NCBI RefSeq assembly: GCF_023512315.1
Contig: NZ_JAILZV010000002.1
Location: forward strand, 1 to 56,694
Origin: Anoxybacillus sp.
GTDB lineage: Bacteria; Bacillota; Bacilli; Bacillales; Anoxybacillaceae
Direction: 5' to 3'
Length of the DNA: 56,694 nt
The stretch's first letter is position 1. Every line of letters starts with the position of its first letter. Positions 42,130 to 49,035 of this stretch are shown here, piece by piece. Made by a program: the position numbers and the translations under genes. The notes beneath the pieces are model-generated. The model did no database searches and was not told the origin of the DNA. It was given only the letters and a program-made list of their open reading frames with translations.

Positions 42130-42151
42130 AATATATATTATACTTTTGAAC
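42130..42151. other. dif-like 22-bp core, copy 2
   Basis: AATATATATTAT, then AC, then TTTTGAAC. It is 10150 bp to the right of copy 1 in the same orientation and would bound the accessory element on the right. Confidence 0.55.
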
Positions 42152-42190
42152 GCCTCTGTTCTGTTTGGAACAGGGGCGATTTTTGTTTTT
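42151..42190 (+). other. Hairpin after dif-like copy 2
   Basis: CGCCTCTGTTC (42151-42161) pairs with GAACAGGGGCG (42168-42178), loop of six, followed by ATTTTTGTTTTT. Same base helix GCCTC/GGGGC and same tail as the hairpin at 32015, but a different, still fully paired distal helix. Confidence 0.6.
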
Positions 42191-42325
42191 GCCATTGGTA
42201 AAGTGCGTGAACATCGTGAGATTGAAGCTCGTTTGGGAGGGGGCAAGTCGGCAATTTTGGCAAATGTGGCGTCGGTGTTAGTGGCGCACAATTATCCATT
42301 GAATAGGTGGACAGTCACGCCCTAA
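42191..42325 (+). pseudogene. Fragment resembling a P-loop ATPase
   Basis: The frame reads EARLGGGKSAILANVASVLV and ends in NRWTVTP-stop. This is faintly like the GGVGKST-NLASVLA start of MinD/ParA-type ATPases but degenerate, without start codon or ribosome site. It ends in ACAGTCACGCCC, a scrap of family C repeat. Weak call. Confidence 0.25.
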
Positions 42326-42455
42326 AATATGCTAGGAATGTAAAGAATGAATGTATGAACAAATGGAATATAGGTAATAAATGTGTTGTTTTTTGTGTGA
42401 AATTATGTGTATAATATAGATAATAATGCATATACTAAAGAAAGGAGGATGGAAA

Positions 42456-42845
42456 GTGGGTGTTCATACATTGCCAAAAGAACAATATCCTATTGCCAAC
42501 ACAAACACATTGAATTTTTTGAAAACGAATGTTTTAAGTGTTACGGATCTTTCTAGAACAAAAAAATTATCAGAGATACTGGATCGTTTTTCAAATGGAG
42601 TCTCAGATGAAGTATTTGTTATTCAAAATGCAAAAAAGAAAGATGCACTGGCTGTAGTTGTTGATATAGATTATTTTGAGCAGTTGCTCCAAATAAAAGA
42701 AGTTGTAGAAGAAGCACTTGACCAAATTGTTATGGAAGAGGCATATGCACGTAAGAATAAACCTGTAAATCAAACTTTATCAGATATTTTTGATGAAGAG
42801 GATATTAATGTAAACGAACTAATGAAATTATTAGAGGAAGATTGA
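42456..42845 (+). CDS. Antitoxin, Phd/YefM-like (129 aa)
   Basis: Residues 15-85, LNFLKTNVLSVTDLSRTKKL, SEILDRFSNGVSDEVFVIQN and DALAVVVDIDYFEQLLQIKE, fit the Phd/YefM DNA-binding fold. The rest is an acidic, helical toxin-neutralising tail. The GTG at 42456 lies seven bases after AAAGGAGG. TATAAT at 42410 is a plausible -10. Followed after one base by a RelE-like toxin gene, forming an ordinary type II toxin-antitoxin operon. Confidence 0.75.
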   Translation: MGVHTLPKEQYPIANTNTLNFLKTNVLSVTDLSRTKKLSEILDRFSNGVSDEVFVIQNAKKKDALAVVVDIDYFEQLLQIKEVVEEALDQIVMEEAYARKNKPVNQTLSDIFDEEDINVNELMKLLEED

Positions 42846-42846
42846 T

Positions 42847-43218
42847 GTGAAAACGCTTGAAGATTTGCAGGAGATTATTTTAGAAAAATATAATGTTGAA
42901 CTGAGGTTTGTTGAGGATGTAAAGCAGGATATTAAAGCGATTAATAAAGGACATAGACAAACCATTTTATTAGAAATTTTAAGAAGGGCAAAGCAAGGTC
43001 CCCTATTTAAGCCGGATGGAGTTGCTGAATCGTTACATGGGGACTTGCATGGTTTTGCAAAGATTAAGTCGAAGTCACTAAATATTAGAATTATTTATCG
43101 CCCGGTTGAAGGACAGCCGATAAGGATGGAAATAATTGCAATAGGCCCTCGTGATAAAGAAAAGGCATATCGAATGGCTGCGGAACGTTTACAAAAATTC
43201 TTCATGGAAATGGGGTAG
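42847..43218 (+). CDS. Toxin, RelE/ParE superfamily (123 aa)
   Basis: A basic protein with the RelE/ParE-type core: DVKQDIKAINKGHRQTILLE, ESLHGDLHGFAKIKSKSLNI then RIIYRPVEG and MEIIAIGPRDKEKAYRMAAE. These enzymes cleave ribosome-bound mRNA or poison gyrase. The final Arg/Tyr/Lys-rich helices fit an mRNA interferase better, but this is not decided. GTG start is coupled to the antitoxin stop by one base. Confidence 0.75.
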   Translation: MKTLEDLQEIILEKYNVELRFVEDVKQDIKAINKGHRQTILLEILRRAKQGPLFKPDGVAESLHGDLHGFAKIKSKSLNIRIIYRPVEGQPIRMEIIAIGPRDKEKAYRMAAERLQKFFMEMG

Positions 43219-43305
43219 CATGCCTGCCACGCCCCGAAGATTGTCGGAGTTTTATAGAGACAGAGAGTCGTTGGGTGGCTCTCTGTTTCTTTTTCTGCAT
43301 TTTTG
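43214..43305. repeat. RAYT-associated repeat, family C copy 2
   Basis: GGTAGCATGCCTGCCACGCC, CCGAAGATTGTCGGAG, TTTTATAGAG, then hairpin ACAGAGAG ... CTCTCTGT with TTTCTTTTT. It overlaps the toxin's stop codon and probably serves as its terminator. Confidence 0.8.
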
Positions 43306-43440
43306 TTGATGTGCTGTGGCATTTTTTGTGGCAGCTGTTGTTGAAATGGCGAGAGTGATAGAAAAATGTAACAATCTCCGTAGCAACTACATAAGCAGGG
43401 TGGGCGGTTGATCACTTCCCCGATGGAGGGAGGTGGGAAT

Positions 43441-43572
43441 ATGACGACGTATGAAGCATTGAGTCTTATTGCGCAATTCAGCTTAGTGTTCATCGGAATG
43501 CTAACATGGACTGTCACCATCAAGAGCGTGCCTGTCACCCGTCGAGAGAGTATCAAAAAATTTTTCTTTTGA
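43441..43572 (+). pseudogene. Second holin-like toxin copy, tail replaced by repeat
   Basis: MTTYEALSLIAQFSLVFIG is almost the same as the toxin at 10582, and the leader (TAGCAACTACATAAGCAGGG ... CACTTCCC/GGGAGGTG hairpin) is conserved. After TWTVTIKS the frame runs into GCGTGCCTGTCACCC, a family C head, and ends 43 codons long in RRESIKKFFF. The charged YIKKK tail and the 3' pairing partner of the leader are lost, so regulation and activity are probably destroyed. Confidence 0.65.
43526..43541. repeat. RAYT-associated repeat, family C copy 3 (head only)
   Basis: AGCGTGCCTGTCACCC without the terminator hairpin. It directly precedes ATGCAGGATTTTGCCCG, a stretch repeated with changes at 45826 after copy 4. 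Confidence 0.6.
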
Positions 43573-43634
43573 TGCAGGATTTTGCCCGTTTTTGGCGAAA
43601 GGATATGCAAGAAAGTTCATGTGAGGTGAAAAGT

Positions 43635-44207
43635 GTGGGTCGGGAGAGGCGGATTTGGGTGCCGCATTTGTTTTACCACGTTGTGTGCCGTGGAAACCGG
43701 CGTGATCCATTGTTTAAAGAAGCAAATGATTTCCGCGCATTTTTGTATATCCTCGAACAGCTTCATGAAAACATTCCGTTTGAACTCGCTTCGTATTGCC
43801 TTATGACGAATCATTTTCATCTTCAACTTCGCTCACAACAACAATCCATTTCCAAAGTCATGGCACTGATTAACAAACGATACGCCAACTATTACAATAC
43901 ACGTTACGGGTTAACTGGTCATGTGTTTGAAAAGCGTTACTTCAGTAAAATCATTGACGATGACGCAGGGATGTTAGAAGTCAGTCGCTATATTCATCTC
44001 AACCCTGTCGAGGCACGTATGGTGCATCTTCCCGAACATTATCGCTGGAGTAGTTTCCACTTTTATCACCAATCTACCTCATTGCCTTCATTTATGAACA
44101 TTGATGTACTCCTTCGTTACTTTTCTGGAACGATGAATGAGAAAAAAAGAGCATATGTGCAGTTTGTGAAAGAAGATGTTGTACCGAACTGTGTCAAGGA
44201 GGAATAA
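43635..44207 (+). CDS. REP-associated tyrosine transposase (RAYT, Y1/HUH family)
   Basis: A 190-residue single-strand transposase of the IS200-like superfamily, RAYT subgroup. VPHLFYHVVCRGNRRDPLF opens the fold, SYCLMTNHFHLQL carries the HUH pair, and the nucleophilic Tyr is in VMALINKRYANYYN. RYGLTGHVFEKRYFSKI and SRYIHLNPVEARMV are RAYT hallmarks. RAYTs recognise REP palindromes, and several copies of a suitable repeat surround it. I choose GTG 43635 with GAGGTGAAAA upstream. ComM follows immediately, with its ribosome site inside this gene. Confidence 0.9.
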   Translation: MGRERRIWVPHLFYHVVCRGNRRDPLFKEANDFRAFLYILEQLHENIPFELASYCLMTNHFHLQLRSQQQSISKVMALINKRYANYYNTRYGLTGHVFEKRYFSKIIDDDAGMLEVSRYIHLNPVEARMVHLPEHYRWSSFHFYHQSTSLPSFMNIDVLLRYFSGTMNEKKRAYVQFVKEDVVPNCVKEE

Positions 44208-44208
44208 C

Positions 44209-45720
44209 ATGAAAGTTTGTAGCATCGGTTTGCGTGGGATGGAAGGATACCGCGTACAAGTGGAAGTGAAAGAACTGCCGGGAATGCCTTCTGTTGTGAT
44301 TGTTGGATTGCCGGATACATCGGTGAAAGAAGCAAAGGAACGAGTCATTGCGGCATTGCATGCGTTTGGATGTGATGTCATGAAGCAGAAACTTGTCATT
44401 CATCTGTCGCCGCCCGAGCGAAAAAAACAAAGCCCGATGTTTGATTTAGCAATGGCAATTGGCATTTTAAAAGTAAAAGGAAAACTCGAGCAACCAATTC
44501 CATCACATATCGCATTTTTAGGCTCATTGTCATTAGACGGAACGATTCAGCCAGTAGATGGCATGTTACCAGCTATTTTAGTTGCCAAAAAACTCGGCTT
44601 TCAACAAGTATATGCCCCATATGACCCCACATTTCCCTTCCAGTACTTGCAGCATATCGATTGTGTTTTTGTTCAGACATTAGATCAAGTGATGCAATGT
44701 TTAAAAGGTCAACAAGTGTTATTTTCGATGAATCATCTGCCTTCAGCTGTCGATCCACCTCAAGAAACTCATCGTGATTTTGAACATATCATCGGACATG
44801 ACTACGCCAAGTATGCACTTGAAGTTTCTGCTGCAGGAGAACATAACGTGTTAATGATCGGACCGCCGGGGTGTGGGAAAAGTTTATTAGCTGAAACGTT
44901 TCCGACGATTTTGCCGCGCCTTTCCGATGAAGCGCAGTTGGAAGTGCTTAGTTTATACCAACTCGCAGGAGAACCGAAAAATGATTCCTCTCCACCGTTT
45001 CGTCATCCACATCATTCAGCATCTTCTGTAGCATTGATTGGCGGAGGAACACAGCCGAAGCCAGGAGAAGTTTCGCTTGCCCATCGCGGGGTGTTATTTC
45101 TTGATGAAATGGCGGAATTTACGAAAAAGACGTTGGACATGCTTCGACAACCGCTAGAAACAGGCAAAGTGACGATTAGCCGCGTTTCGTCGACGGTGAC
45201 GTATCCAGCACATTTCATTTTGATCGGGGCGATGAATCCATGCCCATGCGGCTATTTCGGTTCGAAAAAACGCTATTGCATATGCAGCCCAAAACAGATC
45301 CGAGCATATCGCCAACGCATCTCCGGACCGATTTACGACCGCATCGATATACTGTTATCGTTAGAAGCAGTGGATTTGACTCAAAAATCAAAGCAAGTAG
45401 ACTGTTCGGAAACGATTCGCAGCCGTGTGGAAGCTGCGCGTTTCCGGCAATTCGAACGATATGGGGAAGAAATAACAAACGGCCGTGTGCCGATGGACGT
45501 GCTGCTTGCGAAAAGTCCGCTAACGAAAGGGCAACAACAACTACTTCAACATTGGGCGGCTATAAATGACTGGAGCAACCGTGTCCAAACAAAAATTATT
45601 CGCCTCGCTCGCACCATTGCCGATTTAGCAGAAGCGGAAGACATCACCGATGAAGCATTATGGAAGGCGACGGCGTTTCGGAGAATAAAAGAAGGACGGC
45701 AAGAAAGGAATATGAAGTAG
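44209..45720 (+). CDS. comM: YifB/ComM family Mg-chelatase-like AAA+ ATPase
   Basis: A 503-residue protein. The N-terminal Lon-like fold is GLPDTSVKEAKERVIAAL; the AAA+ module has MIGPPGCGKSLLAE (Walker A) and HRGVLFLDEMAEF (Walker B); then a Cys-rich loop AMNPCPCGYFGSKKRYCIC and a C-terminal Mg_chelatase domain. ComM is a hexameric branch-migration helicase that extends homologous tracts during natural transformation. The AAGGAGG site lies in the last codons of the RAYT gene, so the pair is co-expressed. With comK and ssbB this is a third competence-linked gene in the window. Confidence 0.92.
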   Translation: MKVCSIGLRGMEGYRVQVEVKELPGMPSVVIVGLPDTSVKEAKERVIAALHAFGCDVMKQKLVIHLSPPERKKQSPMFDLAMAIGILKVKGKLEQPIPSHIAFLGSLSLDGTIQPVDGMLPAILVAKKLGFQQVYAPYDPTFPFQYLQHIDCVFVQTLDQVMQCLKGQQVLFSMNHLPSAVDPPQETHRDFEHIIGHDYAKYALEVSAAGEHNVLMIGPPGCGKSLLAETFPTILPRLSDEAQLEVLSLYQLAGEPKNDSSPPFRHPHHSASSVALIGGGTQPKPGEVSLAHRGVLFLDEMAEFTKKTLDMLRQPLETGKVTISRVSSTVTYPAHFILIGAMNPCPCGYFGSKKRYCICSPKQIRAYRQRISGPIYDRIDILLSLEAVDLTQKSKQVDCSETIRSRVEAARFRQFERYGEEITNGRVPMDVLLAKSPLTKGQQQLLQHWAAINDWSNRVQTKIIRLARTIADLAEAEDITDEALWKATAFRRIKEGRQERNMK

Positions 45721-45788
45721 GGTAGCGTGCCTGTCCCGCCCTGAAGATTGGTAGAGACAGAGAGTCATTGATTGGCTCTCTGTTTTTT
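45721..45788. repeat. RAYT-associated repeat, family C copy 4
   Basis: GGTAGCGTGCCTGTCCCGCC, CTGAAGATTGGTAGAG, then hairpin ACAGAGAG ... CTCTCTGT with seven T. It begins one base after the comM stop, acting as its terminator. The following 45790-45865 repeats part of the RAYT upstream region. Confidence 0.8.
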
Positions 45789-45896
45789 TATCGAATGAAG
45801 GATGGTTGTTTTTGGAATTTTTTCATTCGTATGCAGGAGTTTGCTTGTTTTTGTTGAAAAAAATTCTTGATGATGAATGAACGGAGGATGAGATGG

Positions 45897-46601
45897 ATGA
45901 AAATGGTTACTGTAAGATATTTAAGTTTTCCGAGCGTGACCCATGGAATTTCAGCATTTTACGAATATGTCCATGATCAGCGATGTGCACAGCCAAGCAA
46001 GCGTTATGAACGTGGGTGGTGTCATACTGAAGGCGAAGAGTTGGATGAGTTGGCATTGAAAGTAGGATTTATGACAAGAGAAAAGTTTGCGAAGGAGCGT
46101 AGAAGGCAAGGAAAAACAAGTTGGAAAAACGCTTATGCTACAGAGTTGTCTGTAGTTGTAGGGAAAGTGCTTGAACAGAGAGGGATTTTTTGGAATGTAA
46201 ATGGGGTAGAAGTTTTATTTTGTTGCCCTGAAGGGGAGTTTGTTACTTGGTTTACAAAAAAAGGAGAAAATCGTACGTTCGATTCGAGTAGTCCAAGTTC
46301 GGTGGAAATGATGAATAGTGAGGGGTTTGTAGAAATAAGAACTTATACTTTTAAAAGGGGGTTGTTAGTCGTTTTGTTGGGTGCTGATGAGCCGATTGAT
46401 TTAGAAAATGAGGAAGCCGTTCAATTTGCTGCACATATTGCAAAAGAAAAAGGATATATTTATTTCTTGGAAAAAGAAGATTATACCAGACTATACGGAC
46501 AAAATAATCTTGCAGAACGATGTTTCTTTTTCGGAAAATCAAAAAACGTTCCGATCACGCCTGAAATTTTGTTTAAGATTCGAAGAGACAGAGAGAGATA
46601 G
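45897..46601 (+). CDS. Hypothetical protein (234 aa) between RAYT repeats
   Basis: Not recognised. It starts MKMVTVRYLSFPSVTHGISA. The central LSVVVGKVLEQRGIFWNVNG and VEVLFCCPEGEFVTWFTKKG, and a later EAVQFAAHIAKEKGYIYFLE, suggest a mixed alpha/beta fold. No signal, no membrane helix. AACGGAGGATGAG precedes ATGs at 45888 and 45897, and I choose the second. Flanked on both sides by family C repeats, as if carried with them. Confidence 0.65.
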   Translation: MKMVTVRYLSFPSVTHGISAFYEYVHDQRCAQPSKRYERGWCHTEGEELDELALKVGFMTREKFAKERRRQGKTSWKNAYATELSVVVGKVLEQRGIFWNVNGVEVLFCCPEGEFVTWFTKKGENRTFDSSSPSSVEMMNSEGFVEIRTYTFKRGLLVVLLGADEPIDLENEEAVQFAAHIAKEKGYIYFLEKEDYTRLYGQNNLAERCFFFGKSKNVPITPEILFKIRRDRER

Positions 46602-46617
46602 GGCTAGGTACCTGTGG

Positions 46618-46693
46618 AGTGGGATGCGTGCCAGTCACACTCCGAAGATTGATAGAAACAGAGAGTCACATGGCTCTCTGTTTCTTTTTTTCC
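46618..46693. repeat. RAYT-associated repeat, family C copy 5
   Basis: GTGGGATGCGTGCCAGTCAC, ACTCCGAAGATTGATAG, then hairpin ACAGAGAG ... CTCTCTGT and TTTCTTTTTTT. Like copy 1 it is followed within about 20 bp by a dif-like core. Confidence 0.8.
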
Positions 46694-46711
46694 GCATCAA
46701 ACGTCGTGTGA

Positions 46712-46733
46712 AATATATATTATACTTTTGAAC
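46712..46733. other. dif-like 22-bp core, copy 3
   Basis: AATATATATTAT, then AC, then TTTTGAAC, identical to copy 2. It ends ten bases before the truncated IS66 transposase fragment. Confidence 0.55.
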
Positions 46734-46742
46734 GACTCTGTT

Positions 46743-47448
46743 TGATGAAACGAGTTTGCGCATCGAGGGGAAACTCGCATGGGTGCATGTCGCGTGTACA
46801 TCGAGACATACATACTTGGCTCCTCACGCTTCTCGTGGAAAGAAAGCGACCGATGATATCGGGATTCTTCCCCGATATCAAGGAACGATGATGCACGATG
46901 CGTTCGGTACGTATCCGAAATACACACAAGCCCCCCATGCCCTTTGTCATGCCCATCATTTGCGTGAGCTAAAAGGCTTCATCGAACAAGGGCATACAAG
47001 GGCAGCGCGCATGCCCACGTTTCTGTTGGCCGCCAAGCAAGCCGTCGAAGCTCCTCACGGCGTACTTTCCGAAGAAGAAGCGAGACGGTGGGAATGTGCG
47101 TATGACCGTATCCTTGCGAGAGCACAACGCCGATTGGAAACGATGACGTCTCTTCCGAAAAAAGCACTCGCTTTTGTTCGACGGCTTCAAAAACGAAAGG
47201 AAGAAGCGTTGCGTTTCGTACGTGAAGTGCATGTTCCCTTCGACAACAACCAGGCCGAACGCGATCTTCGCATGGTCAAAGTCAAAGAGAACATTTCGGG
47301 TACGTTTCGCGAAGAAACATTCGCCCAGTCTTTTTGCATCACAAGAAGCATCGTTCCCACACTCGACAAGCACGAAAAAAACGTGTGGAACTTGTTATGT
47401 CTTCTGTTGACGAGCGAAACGCTCGATCGTGTTCTTTCTACCACTTAG
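46743..47448 (+). pseudogene. IS66 transposase, C-terminal half
   Basis: The frame opens abruptly with DETSLRIEGKLAWVHVACT, where DET is the first catalytic Asp region. It continues through MMHDAFGTYPKY with CHAHHLRELKGF and VPFDNNQAERDLRM to LDRVLSTT-stop. About half of an IS66 TnpC is present, without its start, tnpA/tnpB partners or inverted repeats. It joins directly to dif-like copy 3, so the breakpoint is at about 46734-46743. Confidence 0.85.
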
Positions 47449-47517
47449 GGCATTTTCTATCACGGGGATGCCCTATTTGTGTTGCGCTTCTTTACATACT
47501 ACTATCGGGGTGAATAG

Positions 47518-47672
47518 TTACACTTCTCCATACATTTCATACTGGTCTATCCATTTATAAATATAGTCAGGATCTGTAATCTCAAGATGATGTGCAAGGC
47601 TCTTTGAACAGCATCCAGCTTCAATTCTGGAGAATAGCTTTTATAAGTTCTTTGTTTTTTTGACATGTTCAT
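47518..47672 (-). pseudogene. IS3-type transposase OrfA fragment, frameshifted
   Basis: On the minus strand MNMSKKQRTYKSYSPELKLD starts a Transposase_8-type HTH. After AVQRAL the frame must shift by one base to continue AHHLEITDPDYIYKWIDQYE and MYGEV-stop. No other part of the IS remains. The surrounding 47450-47810 holds no intact gene. Confidence 0.65.
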
Positions 47673-47810
47673 CGGCTTCTTCCTGTTTTCTGTATGGATA
47701 TCTTTTTCCCGATTTATACATGTCTACTTTCAAAGGCTCACTCCAAAATATTTTTCCGCTTTATGTGTCTATGTTCTTGACATAATAATAGGTTACTAGG
47801 AGAATATGAA

Positions 47811-47948
47811 ATGAATAAAATGAAGGAGGTGAATTCCGTTACAGAAAGAACACATCAAAAAACTTCAATTCCTTGTTCTAAAAGCTTGAGAAACGATGCG
47901 AAGTCCATTTATAGTACAACATGTACCCATTTATTAGTGAGGAAGTGA
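47811..47948 (+). CDS. Small ORF (45 aa), doubtful
   Basis: ATG after TAGGAGAATATGAA. Reads MNKMKEVNSVTERTHQKTSI and ends CTHLLVRK. An internal AAGGAGGTGAATTCC offers another start. TTGACA lies about 35 bases upstream. Composition is not convincingly coding and it borders IS debris, so it may be a remnant. Confidence 0.25.
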   Translation: MNKMKEVNSVTERTHQKTSIPCSKSLRNDAKSIYSTTCTHLLVRK

Positions 47949-48067
47949 AGTCTTCGGAGCGCAAATGGGAGTAGCTTTGGTGAAATCAGAGATGATGAAC
48001 AAGGAAGATTTGTAGAGTGTTACAAATACTCTATCAAGTTTTGTTAGTTTTCTGTAACGGAGCTTTC

Positions 48068-48817
48068 GTGAAAAGGAAGTTAGCAGTCTTTTTATTACTG
48101 GCACTTATTTTAGTACCGACTACGGGGCTTGCCAAACCGATTAAGAAAAAAATCGAAGTCATTTTTGGTGCATATCAAATTCAATTGAACAGTAAAGCAA
48201 CACAGCTGCCAACACTTACTTATCAAAACACCATTTATGTTCCGATTCGCGTTGTGCAAGAGATGGGTGAAAAGGTAGAGGTCAAGAATGGAAAAGTACA
48301 TATTCAAACAGCTCCAAAGGAAGACGGTATTACGAAAAAAGATGTAAACAAACTAAAGTTATACAACGAGATGCAGCTGAGATATAAAGAAGTACAAGAT
48401 TTTAGCGATGCTTTAGGGGATTTGTATCATTACTTAGGCATTGTTGTTGATGAATATGAAGCTTATGGAAAATCCCCATTTTTTAAAGAACTCCAAAAAC
48501 ATCACGCAACGCTGAAAACTTTACGCAAACAACAGATGGACAGTTTAAGTAAAACGTACCAACTAGCCAAATCTTTAAATGTAAATATTAGCGAAGACGA
48601 AATGAACTTAAACGATTCGTACATATTGCTTAACAAGTCCCTCGGTTTTTATGAAGAGGCGATAAAATATTTGGAAGGTTATATTTCAACAGGCAGTGCA
48701 CAACAATTTAATGAATACTTAAGATATGCGAGCAACGCAGCGGATGATGCACGTTCAGCGTTCGAGATTGGGACAGATGGCTATACGAAGTGGTTTGAAC
48801 GAGTGAAAAAGTATTAA
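48068..48817 (+). CDS. Exported protein with copper-amine-oxidase-N-like domain
   Basis: A 249-residue protein. The signal peptide is VKRKLAVFLLLALILVPTTG. Then comes the beta-stalk domain called copper amine oxidase N-terminal (IEVIFGAYQIQLNSKATQLP, TYQNTIYVPIRVVQEMG), and a long helical region to the end. GTG at 48068 lies five bases after CGGAG; the earlier frame from 48017 lacks a ribosome site. In Bacillaceae this domain marks wall-associated secreted proteins. No oxidase activity is implied. Confidence 0.8.
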   Translation: MKRKLAVFLLLALILVPTTGLAKPIKKKIEVIFGAYQIQLNSKATQLPTLTYQNTIYVPIRVVQEMGEKVEVKNGKVHIQTAPKEDGITKKDVNKLKLYNEMQLRYKEVQDFSDALGDLYHYLGIVVDEYEAYGKSPFFKELQKHHATLKTLRKQQMDSLSKTYQLAKSLNVNISEDEMNLNDSYILLNKSLGFYEEAIKYLEGYISTGSAQQFNEYLRYASNAADDARSAFEIGTDGYTKWFERVKKY

Positions 48818-48869
48818 ATGCCTTTAGTCTAGTTCTGAAACGAGGAAAGCGATATAAACAAAGAAGAAG

Positions 48870-48906
48870 CGGACTAAGCGTTTATGGTGCTCAGTCCGTT
48901 TATTTT
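48870..48906 (+). terminator. Terminator after the 249-aa exported protein gene
   Basis: CGGACTAAGC pairs imperfectly with GCTCAGTCCG, followed by TTTATTTT. Confidence 0.6.
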
Positions 48907-49035
48907 ATGAATGAACAACGTTTTCAGTGTTATTTTTGCGCTCATTTGATATTATTTCAAAAAAAACTATTAACATAGTGATATTGTTTGGTTAAAATTA
49001 CTAATTGTGGACAAAAAGATAGAAAGGAGAATACG

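Noticed and set aside
41988..46693. CRISPR-like array of short repeats
   Set aside because: Repeat spacing is irregular (hundreds to thousands of bases), repeats include terminators, no cas genes; it is a RAYT/REP-type family.
46734..46760. Third hairpin (ACTCTGTTT/AAACGAGT) after dif-like copy 3
   Set aside because: The sequence is IS66 coding DNA and lacks the GCCTC/GGGGC base and ATTTTTGTTT tail, so pairing is probably chance.
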